From Chloroflexota bacterium (GTDB lineage: Bacteria; Chloroflexota; Limnocylindria; Limnocylindrales; CSP1-4): 7,624 bases of DNA. The notes under the pieces were generated by a model. It did not search any database. It was not told the DNA's origin and worked only from the letters and a program-made list of their open reading frames with translations. Shown here piece by piece: positions 1-5,610 of this stretch. The first letter of the stretch is position 1, and each line of letters starts with the position of its first letter. The translations under genes were made by a program, and so were the position numbers. The stretch lies in the NCBI GenBank assembly GCA_021786915.1, contig JAJYMP010000676.1, positions 1 to 7,624 of the forward strand, in the 5' to 3' direction.

Positions 1-2
1 CC

Positions 3-62
3 TGGTGGAGCCTGGCGCCCGACGGGCCGAGGCTGGGCGTGGCGAGGGCGCCCGTGGCCTAG
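3..62 (+). CDS. Possible 3' tail of an unidentified upstream gene (partial)
   Basis: The third reading frame is open from the left window edge to a TAG at 60-62 and encodes 19 residues, WWSLAPDGPRLGVARAPVA. Every visible codon in this frame ends in G or C, as in the secure genes of the window, while the other two + frames have mixed third positions. If real, the gene would converge on the DMT exporter, whose stop lies about 75 bp away. The fragment is too short to assign to any family, and a 20-codon open frame can arise by chance at this GC content, so this is only a suggestion. Confidence 0.3.
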   Translation, partial: WWSLAPDGPRLGVARAPVA

Positions 63-137
63 GGCTGTCCCGGCGCGCAGGCGCCAGTGTTCACGCGCCC
101 GCGGCGCAGGCGTCCTCCGCGCGACGGCCGCAAACCG
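63..137. other. Short convergent intergenic gap with a small GC hairpin
   Basis: These 75 bp separate the possible + strand gene tail from the minus-strand stop of the DMT exporter. A 5-bp hairpin lies at 72-85 (GGCGC, loop GCAG, GCGCC). A second weak one, GACGG at 123-127 with CCGTC at 135-139, overlaps the exporter stop. Neither is followed by a T-run on either strand, so a factor-independent terminator is not demonstrated. Nothing else is evident. Confidence 0.3.
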
Positions 138-1097
138 TCAGGCCGGGCCCTCCGGCGCGATCGCCGGATCCGCGGCAGGAGCCAAGCGCTCGCGGCCGCC
201 CGCGAGCCGCCGCAGCGCCCGGGGGCTCGACACGATGGCGATGCCCGCCACGACGAGCGCGGTGCCGCCGACCCGGTTCGCCGTGACGGCTTCGCCCAGG
301 GCGAGGGCACCGGCGGCGATGCCCACCACAGGCAGCAGGTAGGAGGTCATCGACGTCCGCATCGAGCCCCAGTGGCGCAGGATCGTGAAGTAGCACAGAT
401 AGGCGAGCCCGGAGCCGAGCACGCCCAGCCAGGCGACGGCGAGGAACGCGACTGGCGCGGGGTGCACCTCCGCCCAGGGCCGGTCCACGACCAGCGCCAG
501 GGGCACGGTGATCGCCGCGGCGAAGCCAACCTGGAAGAGCGCCGGGATCATGGGCGCCAGCCCACGCACGTTCCGTCGTGCGTACACGTTGCCGCAGGCG
601 TAGCTGAGCGACGAGCCGATGAGCATCACCTCCGCAGGCAGGCTGGTGCCCAGCCCTGCCGCCAGCCCGGGCGCCACCAGCACCAGGACTCCCGCAAACC
701 CGACCGCGAGCCCAGCGATCCTCGCGACCGTGATGCCCTCGTCGGGGAGCACGAGCGGCGCGATCACGATCACGAACAGCGGCACCGTGGCGTTGAGGAT
801 CGACGCGAGCGCAGAGTCGATCGACTGCTCGCCGATGGTGATCAGCAGGAACGGGATCACGATGTTGATCGCGCTCATCACGAGCAGGTGGGCGTACTGG
901 CGCGGTTGGCGGGGGAGCGGCTCTCGGGCGATGACGACCACCGCGGCCACGAACGCCGCGCCGAGCACGAGCCGGCCCGCGATCAGGGTGAGGGGCGGGA
1001 GCGACTCGAGGCCGACCTTGATCCACAGGTATGAGGTGCCCCACACGAACGAGAGCACGAGGAACGGGATCCAGACCCACGTGGTGGCGCGCTGCAT
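138..1097 (-). CDS. DMT/EamA-family membrane transporter
   Basis: This is a complete 319-residue inner-membrane protein of the drug/metabolite transporter superfamily (EamA fold). Such proteins usually export small metabolites, amino acids or toxic compounds; the substrate cannot be read from the sequence. About ten hydrophobic helices are visible, near residues 8-27, 37-57, 70-88, 95-117, 124-142, 156-174, 184-203, 216-238, 250-270 and 275-292, forming the two five-helix repeats typical of the family. The N-terminal FVWGTSYLWIKVGL stretch and the SILNATVPLF segment at the end of the first repeat are characteristic. The last 25 or so residues are a hydrophilic Ala/Pro-rich tail. The ATG at 1097 begins directly at the first helix and has a -10-like TATCAT 6 nt upstream with no Shine-Dalgarno sequence, suggesting a leaderless mRNA. 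The gene is divergent from the ABC exporter operon, and a 24-bp palindrome sits over its expected -35 region. Confidence 0.92.
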   Translation of the reverse strand: MQRATTWVWIPFLVLSFVWGTSYLWIKVGLESLPPLTLIAGRLVLGAAFVAAVVVIAREPLPRQPRQYAHLLVMSAINIVIPFLLITIGEQSIDSALASILNATVPLFVIVIAPLVLPDEGITVARIAGLAVGFAGVLVLVAPGLAAGLGTSLPAEVMLIGSSLSYACGNVYARRNVRGLAPMIPALFQVGFAAAITVPLALVVDRPWAEVHPAPVAFLAVAWLGVLGSGLAYLCYFTILRHWGSMRTSMTSYLLPVVGIAAGALALGEAVTANRVGGTALVVAGIAIVSSPRALRRLAGGRERLAPAADPAIAPEGPA

Positions 1098-1103
1098 CGG
1101 CGG

Positions 1104-1109
1104 ATGATA
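1104..1109 (-). promoter_or_regulatory. -10-like element for the DMT exporter (leaderless)
   Basis: Read on the minus strand, TATCAT lies 6 nt before the exporter ATG at 1097. It matches TAnnnT and five of six positions of TATAAT. Transcription starting 6-8 nt downstream would begin at or next to the start codon. No good -35 hexamer is visible; the place where one would lie (around 1127-1132) is inside the palindrome at 1116-1139. Confidence 0.5.
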
Positions 1110-1115
1110 CCGGCA

Positions 1116-1139
1116 CTTGGCCCAGTCGAATGGGCCAAG
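1116..1139. promoter_or_regulatory. 24-bp palindrome, candidate TetR-family operator
   Basis: CTTGGCCCA at 1116-1124 and TGGGCCAAG at 1131-1139 are perfect 9-bp inverted arms. The 6-bp centre, GTCGAA, contains TCGA, so 11 of 12 base pairs are symmetric; only 1125/1130 mismatch. The size and symmetry fit a site for a dimeric repressor. A TetR-family gene is the third gene of the adjacent operon, and regulators of this family commonly bind palindromes in the neighbouring divergent intergenic region. The site covers the expected -35 region of the DMT promoter. It ends 66 bp upstream of the ABC operon's -10-like element, so direct blocking of the ABC promoter is less obvious. That this TetR protein binds here is inference. 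Confidence 0.6.
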
Positions 1140-1205
1140 ATCGCCTGGCGCGCAAGCCGGCGGGGCCGGCGCAGGAACGCCGAGACGCCGCTTGCGTGTC
1201 CGTCG

Positions 1206-1211
1206 TAGAAT
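1206..1211 (+). promoter_or_regulatory. -10-like element for the ABC exporter operon (leaderless)
   Basis: TAGAAT matches five of six positions of TATAAT and ends 7 nt before the ATG at 1219. No Shine-Dalgarno sequence precedes the ATG, and no recognisable -35 hexamer lies 16-19 nt upstream. The arrangement predicts a transcript starting at or within a base or two of the start codon. Confidence 0.5.
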
Positions 1212-1218
1212 TCACCGA

Positions 1219-1983
1219 ATGATGAATTATGACCCGGTCACGCCCGCGGCGCCCGACGCGGGAGGGGCCGCCATCCGCGCTGTCGGGCTCGTCAAGCGGT
1301 TCGGTCCGGTCATCGCCGTGGACGGCTTGACGTTCGACCTCGCGCCCGGCCGGATCTACGGCCTGCTCGGGCCCAACGGGTCCGGCAAGACCACGCTGAT
1401 CCGCCTGCTGACCGGGATGACGCGTGCGACCGAGGGCACCGCGCACGTCCTGGGCGTCCGGATGCCGGACCGCGCCAACCTCGCCCGGATCGGGTACATG
1501 ACGCAGGGCGATGGCATCTACCCAGCCCTCACCGCGGGGGAGAACGCCCAGTTCTTCGCGGCGGTGTACGGCGTGGAGGACGCGGGCCGGGTGGACGAGG
1601 CGCTGCAGCTGGTCGAACTCGCGGATCGCGCCAGGACCATCGCCGGGACGCTCTCGGGCGGGCAGCGCCGTCGGCTCTCGCTGGCCTGCGCGCTCGTCCA
1701 CAAGCCGCCGGTGCTGTTCCTCGACGAGCCGACCGTGGGCGTCGACCCACTGCTGCGCGTCCAGTTCTGGGGCCACTTCCGGCGGCTCGCCGACGCCGGC
1801 ACGACCATCGTCGTGTCGAGCCACGTCATGGACGAGGCGGACCGCTGCGACGAGCTGCTGTTCGTCCGGGCCGGGAAGGTGATCGCCCGCGGATCCGGGG
1901 AGCAGCTTCGCGCCGAGGCGGGCACCGACGACCTCGAGGCCGCGTTCCTGCGGTACTCCGGCGAGACTGCGGTGGCCGCATGA
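1219..1983 (+). CDS. ABC-2 type transporter, ATP-binding protein
   Basis: This is the cytoplasmic ATPase that powers export through the permease encoded next. The 254-residue length is typical. All motifs of a working nucleotide-binding domain are present: Walker A GPNGSGKTT at 51-59, Q-loop Gln96, signature LSGGQ at 145-149, Walker B VLFLDE ending in catalytic Glu170, D-loop GVD at 174-176, and switch His202 in SSHVMDEADRC. The arrangement is that of the drug- and lipid-export class (DrrA-like) rather than an importer. The start is taken at the first of two adjacent ATGs (1219, 1222), because a TAGAAT element lies 7 nt upstream and the family alignment begins soon after. In-frame sequence back to a TTG at 1117 is Arg-rich, unlike the family, and would run over the palindrome. 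The stop overlaps the permease start as ATGA. The substrate is unknown. Confidence 0.93.
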   Translation: MMNYDPVTPAAPDAGGAAIRAVGLVKRFGPVIAVDGLTFDLAPGRIYGLLGPNGSGKTTLIRLLTGMTRATEGTAHVLGVRMPDRANLARIGYMTQGDGIYPALTAGENAQFFAAVYGVEDAGRVDEALQLVELADRARTIAGTLSGGQRRRLSLACALVHKPPVLFLDEPTVGVDPLLRVQFWGHFRRLADAGTTIVVSSHVMDEADRCDELLFVRAGKVIARGSGEQLRAEAGTDDLEAAFLRYSGETAVAA

Positions 1984-3128
1984 GCCGGCGGCGCCTGCGG
2001 GCGCTCGTCCGCCGCGTGATCGTGGAGATCCGGCGCGACCGGCCGTCGCTCGCGCTGCTGTTCATCGCCCCCATCCTCGTCACAGGCCTGTTCACGTTCA
2101 TCCTGCGCGATGCGTCGGGACCCGACGTCCGCGTCGCGGTCGCGAGCCAGGGGTCGGGCGCGGCGGCCACGCTGATCTCGGGCAGGCTCGAGGGGGCGCT
2201 GACGGCCGCCGGCATGACCGTGACCAACGCCGCGTCGGCCGACGAGGCGCGCAGCGCGGTGCGGGACGGCAGGGCCACGATCGCGATCCTGCTCCCCGCG
2301 GACCTCGCCCCGGGCAAGGGCGCCACGATCACGCTCGTCACGAAAGGCCTGGACCCGAACGGCGACGCCGGGCAGCTGGCCGCCGTCAGCCGGGCGGTCC
2401 TCGGGGGCGTCGCCTCGTCGATGGGCGTGGTCCTGCCGACCATCGCCCACGCGACGGTGTACGGCGCGCCCAGCTCCGATCCCATGGCGCCGTTCGCGCC
2501 CGCGATCGTCGCGTTCTTCCTGTACTTCTTCGTCTACCTCCTCACGGGCGTCTCGTTCCTCCGGGAGCGGACCGGCGGGACGCTGGAGCGGCTGATGGCC
2601 ACGCCCGTGACACGGGGCGAGGTCGTGGCCGGGTACACGCTCGGCTTCGGCTTCTTCGCCATGGTCCAGGTGGCGCTGCTGCTCGCCTGGGCGCTCATGA
2701 CCGTGCACGTGCCGGCCATCGGCCCCCTGCCCGGTTTCGCCGTCGGGCTGGGCATCTCGGTCGCGGGCAGCCCGCTGCTCGCATTCGTCGTGGTGCTGCT
2801 CCTCGCCCTGGGCGCGGTCAGCCTCGGGATCTTCCTGTCGACCTTCGCGCGCACCGAGCTCCAGGTGATCCAGTTCATCCCCGTGGTGCTGGTCCCGCAG
2901 TTCCTGCTCTCGGGCGTGCTGTTCTCGGTGGACAGCCTGCCCTCGGTGCTGCAGCCCTTGGTCCACCTGATGCCGCTCGCGTACGCGGTCGACGCCCTGC
3001 GCGAGGTGTTCATCCGAGGCGCGGACCTCTCGGTGACGGCCGTGCAGGTTGACATCGCCGTGCTCGCCGCGGTCGCCGTGCTGTTCGCGGCGGTGGCGTC
3101 TCGCACGATCCGGCGGGACGTTGTGTGA
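1980..3128 (+). CDS. ABC-2 type transporter, permease protein
   Basis: This 382-residue membrane subunit forms the export channel with the ATPase. Its layout is that of the ABC-2 membrane family. There is a basic N-terminus and a first helix near residues 23-42, then a soluble extracytoplasmic domain of about 125 residues. Five more helices follow, near 170-194, 214-242, 262-290, 295-317 and 354-374. The cytoplasmic segment RERTGGTLERLMATPVTRGE (196-215) after helix 2 is the family hallmark, with the G-T-x-E-x-L-x-x-x-P pattern. The large outer domain resembles YhgE/YadH/DrrB-type exporters for drugs or lipids, but the substrate is not deducible. The ATG overlaps the ATPase stop by 4 nt and the stop overlaps the TetR start by 4 nt, so translation is probably coupled. 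No half of the protein is missing, and as a single permease it would be expected to work as a homodimer. Confidence 0.9.
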   Translation: MSRRRLRALVRRVIVEIRRDRPSLALLFIAPILVTGLFTFILRDASGPDVRVAVASQGSGAAATLISGRLEGALTAAGMTVTNAASADEARSAVRDGRATIAILLPADLAPGKGATITLVTKGLDPNGDAGQLAAVSRAVLGGVASSMGVVLPTIAHATVYGAPSSDPMAPFAPAIVAFFLYFFVYLLTGVSFLRERTGGTLERLMATPVTRGEVVAGYTLGFGFFAMVQVALLLAWALMTVHVPAIGPLPGFAVGLGISVAGSPLLAFVVVLLLALGAVSLGIFLSTFARTELQVIQFIPVVLVPQFLLSGVLFSVDSLPSVLQPLVHLMPLAYAVDALREVFIRGADLSVTAVQVDIAVLAAVAVLFAAVASRTIRRDVV

Positions 3129-3919
3129 ACGGCGATGGGCCGGCCGAGGCCGAAGCGGAGGCGGAGGCGGCGGCCGAGCCCGACGCCGGACCCGACGACG
3201 ACGTAGGCGGGCGCTCTGCCACCCCGCCACCGTCGACGGGCGCCTCGCCAGCCGGCCGGCGCGGCCGTCGGCCGGGCTCGGGCGACACGCGGGGGCGCAT
3301 CCTGGCGTCGGCGCGCGCCATCTTCGCCGAGCGCGGCTTCGACGGCACGACCATCCGCGACGTCGCCGCCCGCGCCGAGGTTGACCCCGCGCTCGTGCAC
3401 CACTACTTCGGGACCAAGCAGCGGCTGTTCGTGGCGGCCATGGAGTTCCCGATCGAGATCGGGGCTGTCATCCCGGCGATCGCGGCGGGGCCCCCGGAGC
3501 GGATCGGCGATCGGATCATCGCTGCGTTCGTCGGGCTCTGGGACCGTCCGGAGGTCCGGCCGACGCTGCTCGGGGTCGCCCGGTCTGCCACCACGGACCC
3601 CGTGGCGGCCGCCATGTTCCGGGGCGTGCTGGTCGACGGGCCGCTCCAGGCGATCGCCGGCCTGCTCGCGACGCCGGACGCGCCGATGCGGGCGACGCTC
3701 GTGGGCAGCCAGCTGATCGGCCTCGCCATGGTGCGCTACGTCGCGGAGCTGGAGCCGATCGCATCAATGCGCCCTGACGAGCTCGCGACGCTGATCGGCC
3801 CGACGCTCACGCGGTACCTGCTGGGCGACCTGGGCGGCTTGGGCGGTCTTGGCGGACCAGAGGCGATGGCGGGCTCCTCGGGCATTCCCGGGCCCGCGCC
3901 GACGGAGCCTGTTCGGTAG
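3125..3919 (+). CDS. TetR/AcrR-family transcriptional repressor
   Basis: This is a probable ligand-responsive DNA-binding repressor of 264 residues. The TetR helix-turn-helix domain spans about residues 55-100: TRGRILASARAIFAERGF, then TTIRDVAARAEVDPALVHHYFGTK, with the recognition helix and the characteristic H-Y-F. The C-terminal ligand and dimer domain (about 110-235) resembles the TetR_C_16 type, for example GLWDRPEVRPTLLGVARSA and QLIGLAMVRYV. It starts at a GTG overlapping the permease stop (GTGA). No other ATG, GTG or TTG occurs in frame before the HTH, so this start is forced. That leaves an unusual 45-residue acidic, Ala/Glu/Pro-rich leader that ends in a basic RRGRRPG patch. The C-terminus ends in a Gly/Leu repeat tail. 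Being co-transcribed with the exporter, it most likely regulates this operon and perhaps the divergent DMT gene. Confidence 0.92.
   Translation: MNGDGPAEAEAEAEAAAEPDAGPDDDVGGRSATPPPSTGASPAGRRGRRPGSGDTRGRILASARAIFAERGFDGTTIRDVAARAEVDPALVHHYFGTKQRLFVAAMEFPIEIGAVIPAIAAGPPERIGDRIIAAFVGLWDRPEVRPTLLGVARSATTDPVAAAMFRGVLVDGPLQAIAGLLATPDAPMRATLVGSQLIGLAMVRYVAELEPIASMRPDELATLIGPTLTRYLLGDLGGLGGLGGPEAMAGSSGIPGPAPTEPVR
3146..3175 (+). repeat. Imperfect GAGGCG hexamer tract in the tetR leader
   Basis: Five in-frame hexamers (GAGGCC, GAAGCG, GAGGCG, GAGGCG, GCGGCC) encode the alternating Glu-Ala run in the N-terminal leader of the TetR protein. Gain or loss of one unit would preserve the frame. Confidence 0.6.
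3827..3853 (+). repeat. Three 9-bp repeats encoding a Gly/Leu tail
   Basis: Three imperfect tandem 9-mers (GACCTGGGC, GGCTTGGGC, GGTCTTGGC) encode DLG-GLG-GLG at residues 235-243 of the TetR protein, just past the folded C-terminal domain. The following 20 or so residues are also low in complexity. Confidence 0.6.
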
Positions 3920-3922
3920 GCT
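3917..3922 (+). promoter_or_regulatory. -10-like element for galK, built on the tetR stop codon
   Basis: TAGGCT fits TAnnnT and ends 7 nt before the galK ATG at 3930, the same spacing as at 1206-1211. Its first three bases are the TAG stop codon of tetR. No -35 hexamer is visible. Against it, galK could be reached by read-through from tetR, and AGG within the same stretch could act as a poor ribosome binding site. Confidence 0.4.
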
Positions 3923-3929
3923 TGGGCCC

Positions 3930-5141
3930 ATGCTCGAACCGAAACCCGACCCCAACGCCGCCGTCCTCGCCCGCGACCCGGATGCGCTCGCTGCGCGCCT
4001 CCGCGAGGTCCATCAGGAAGCCGCCGCGAACCCCGGCGAGATCCGCGTCGTGTTCGCGCCTGGCCGCGTCAACCTGATCGGCGAGCACACCGACTACAAC
4101 GAGGGCTTCGTCCTGCCGGTGGCGATCGAGCGGGGGATCGGCATCGCGCTCGTCCCCACCGAGGACGGGGTCGCGCGCCTGACCCTGGCCGAGACCGGCG
4201 AGACCCGCGAATTCGCGGCCGCGGCGCCGGGCGCACGCCAGAACGCCTGGATCGACTACGTGGCCGGCATGGGCTGGGCGCTGGCCGAGGCCGGCCTGGC
4301 GGCCCGCGGGTTCCGCGGCGTGCTCGCGTCCGACCTCCCGCAGGGCGCGGGGCTCTCGTCGTCGGCAGCGCTCGAGGTGGCGTCGGCGTGGGCGCTGTCG
4401 GGCGGCGAGCGGCCCGGCATCGACTCCATGGGCCTCGTCCACCTCGTGAAGCGGTCCGAGAACGGCTTCATCGGGCTCAACAACGGGATCATGGACCAGT
4501 TCGCGTCGATCTTCGGCGAGCCGTCGAGCGCGCTCCTGCTCGACTGCCGGAGCCTCGAGCACCGGCCGATCCGGCTCGTGGGGGAGGACCTCGCGCTGGT
4601 CGCCTGCCACTCGGGCTCGCCGCGCCGCCTCGAGACCTCCGCCTACAACGAGCGGCGGGCGCAGTGCGATGCCGCGGTGGCCGCGATCGCGGCTATCGAG
4701 CCGGGGGTCAGGGCGCTGCGGGACGTGACGCCGGCGATGCTCGAGGCCGTCCGCGACCGCCTCGAGCCCGTGGCCGTCCGGCGGGCGCAGCACGTGGTGG
4801 AGGAGGACCAGCGGGTGCTGGACGCGATCGCCGCGTTCGAGTCCGGCGACCTCGCGACCGTCGGCGAGCTGTTCTTCGAGAGCCACGCCTCGCTGCGCGA
4901 CCTGTACGACGTCTCGTCGCCCGAGCTGGACACGCTGGTCGAGATCGCGCAGGCAACGCCCGGGGTCATCGGCGCGCGGCTGACGGGCGCCGGCTTCGGC
5001 GGCTGCACGATCAACCTGGTGCACCGCGACGCCGTGCCCGACCTCCGCGACGCCGTCCTGCGCGACTACCCGGCCCGCACCGGCCTCACGCCGCGGGTGT
5101 TCGAGGTCGAGGCATCCGCGGGGGCGCGTCGGCTCGCCTGA
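3930..5141 (+). CDS. galK: Galactokinase
   Basis: This GHMP-superfamily enzyme phosphorylates alpha-D-galactose to galactose 1-phosphate with ATP, the committing step of the cytoplasmic Leloir pathway. The 403 residues are near the usual 380-400. The three family motifs are present: the galactokinase signature GRVNLIGEHTDYNEGF (45-60), the ATP-binding loop LPQGAGLSSSAALEV (136-150), and the C-terminal GARLTGAGFGGC (358-369). Catalytic Arg46 and base Asp189 (in NNGIMDQ) are intact. The sugar-contacting E-H-x-D of motif 1 and the Tyr of SAYNERR (Tyr239) are also present, favouring galactose over other GHMP sugars. The ATG at 3930 was chosen because the protein then starts a short distance before motif 1 and a TAGGCT lies 7 nt upstream; earlier in-frame sequence lies inside tetR. 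It begins 10 bp after tetR. A GH36 alpha-galactosidase converges on it downstream. No galT or galE is in the window. Confidence 0.95.
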   Translation: MLEPKPDPNAAVLARDPDALAARLREVHQEAAANPGEIRVVFAPGRVNLIGEHTDYNEGFVLPVAIERGIGIALVPTEDGVARLTLAETGETREFAAAAPGARQNAWIDYVAGMGWALAEAGLAARGFRGVLASDLPQGAGLSSSAALEVASAWALSGGERPGIDSMGLVHLVKRSENGFIGLNNGIMDQFASIFGEPSSALLLDCRSLEHRPIRLVGEDLALVACHSGSPRRLETSAYNERRAQCDAAVAAIAAIEPGVRALRDVTPAMLEAVRDRLEPVAVRRAQHVVEEDQRVLDAIAAFESGDLATVGELFFESHASLRDLYDVSSPELDTLVEIAQATPGVIGARLTGAGFGGCTINLVHRDAVPDLRDAVLRDYPARTGLTPRVFEVEASAGARRLA

Positions 5142-5204
5142 CCCGCCGAAGGACGATCACCAGGCCGCGGACGCCAGCGGGGCGTGATGCGGCGGGTCGC
5201 TGGC
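5140..5204 (+). terminator. Overlapping inverted repeats after galK, possible terminator or attenuator
   Basis: GACCCGCCG (5140-5148, overlapping the galK stop) pairs perfectly with CGGCGGGTC (5190-5198). Inside it, ACGCC/GGCGT forms a small hairpin at 5171-5185. GCCAGCG (5173-5179) also pairs with CGCTGGC (5198-5204); this last stem shares bases with both others and so excludes them. No T-run follows. The RNA is clearly structured, but its job (termination, 3' protection or control of the next gene) is inference. Confidence 0.35.
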
Positions 5205-5212
5205 AGCCGTGA

Positions 5213-5242
5213 TTGACATCGCGGGAGCGGCTGGCAGACGAT
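5213..5242 (+). promoter_or_regulatory. Possible promoter for the small membrane protein gene
   Basis: A perfect -35 consensus TTGACA at 5213-5218 is followed, after an 18-bp spacer, by GACGAT at 5237-5242, a weak -10 that keeps the conserved A and final T. The predicted start, near 5250, would leave a leader of about 25 nt containing the ribosome binding site at 5261. The weak -10 keeps confidence modest. Confidence 0.35.
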
Positions 5243-5260
5243 TGGGGCCAGGCAGCCGAC

Positions 5261-5266
5261 AGGGGG
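5261..5266 (+). promoter_or_regulatory. Ribosome binding site fixing the start at 5274
   Basis: AGGGGG lies 7 nt before the ATG at 5274, a normal Shine-Dalgarno spacing. It supports the 65-codon frame over the overlapping frame that starts at 5213. Confidence 0.55.
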
Positions 5267-5273
5267 ACACGCG

Positions 5274-5471
5274 ATGGCCGATACGCTCTACCTCATCACC
5301 CGCATCGCCTTCGCGGTCGCGTGGGTGGTGGGGGCCTACCTCGTCGGCGTCACGGCTGGTCGGCGGGGCTTCCAGCCCCTCGCCTGGGGCCTCGTCTCGC
5401 TGGTCGTGTCCCCCGTGGTCGGCATCGTGGCCCTCACCCTCATCACGCCGGCGAGCGGCCCGCGCGCATGA
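5274..5471 (+). CDS. Small two-helix membrane protein, function unknown
   Basis: This is a 65-residue protein with two predicted transmembrane helices, about residues 5-27 and 36-58, joined by a short basic turn (GRRGF) that would lie on the cytoplasmic side by the positive-inside rule. The pattern of a helix, then a G-R-x-G-F turn, then a helix with a buried S-P is seen in many unassigned small bacterial membrane proteins; I do not recognise a named family. A good Shine-Dalgarno sequence and a possible promoter precede it, and its codons follow the GC-ending bias of its neighbours, so it is probably a real gene. It lies 132 bp after galK on the same strand and could be in its transcript. A role in sugar transport or galactose metabolism is not supported by the sequence. 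Confidence 0.65.
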   Translation: MADTLYLITRIAFAVAWVVGAYLVGVTAGRRGFQPLAWGLVSLVVSPVVGIVALTLITPASGPRA

Positions 5472-5520
5472 GGGACGCCACCGCGGACCCTGACGGCGTC
5501 CCGCCCGGATGCCGCGCGGC

Positions 5521-5557
5521 GGCGCCCTTCATCGGCCTGCAGAAGCAGGCGGGCGCC
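5521..5557 (+). terminator. Strong nested hairpin, possible terminator
   Basis: The inner stem GCCTGC (5535-5540) pairs with GCAGGC (5545-5550) around an AGAA tetraloop. The outer stem GGCGCCC (5521-5527) pairs with GGGCGCC (5551-5557). The right arm is 13 continuous paired bases, while the left has a 7-nt bulge at 5528-5534. It lies 49 bp after the small membrane protein gene. No T-run follows on the + strand, so intrinsic termination is uncertain. It could be a GC-only terminator, an RNA-stabilising 3' structure, or a bidirectional boundary with the GH36 gene. Confidence 0.45.
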
Positions 5558-5610
5558 TGAAGCCGAGCCGTGCCCGAGCCGCTGACGCGCGGTGCCGGTC
5601 GCGACGCATC

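Noticed and set aside
1117..1218. An earlier TTG start for the ABC ATPase, adding 34 residues
   Set aside because: The extension is Arg/Gly-rich and unlike the family, would run over the palindrome, and is less well supported than the ATG at 1219 with its -10-like element.
91..1824. A 577-codon open frame on the minus strand running through the DMT gene into the ABC ATPase gene
   Set aside because: It is Arg/Pro/Ala/His-rich with no recognisable motif and lies over two genes with full family motifs; long antisense frames are expected at this GC content.
1518..3230. A 570-codon open frame opposite the ABC ATPase and permease genes
   Set aside because: Low-complexity Arg/Asp/His/Glu composition, no ribosome binding site and no domain; it is a shadow of the + strand genes.
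3921..3930. Resemblance of CTTGGGCCCA at the galK start to the operator arm CTTGGCCCA
   Set aside because: It carries an extra G and has no second spaced arm. G/C-rich strings like this are common here, so a second TetR site is not supported.
3807..5024. A 405-codon open frame antisense to galK
   Set aside because: galK has all catalytic motifs. The antisense product is compositionally biased with no motif and begins inside the galK coding region.
5213..5560. A 115-codon + strand frame overlapping the small membrane protein gene
   Set aside because: It is Arg/Pro-rich and lacks a ribosome binding site. The 65-codon frame at 5274 has a Shine-Dalgarno sequence, two membrane helices and better codon bias.
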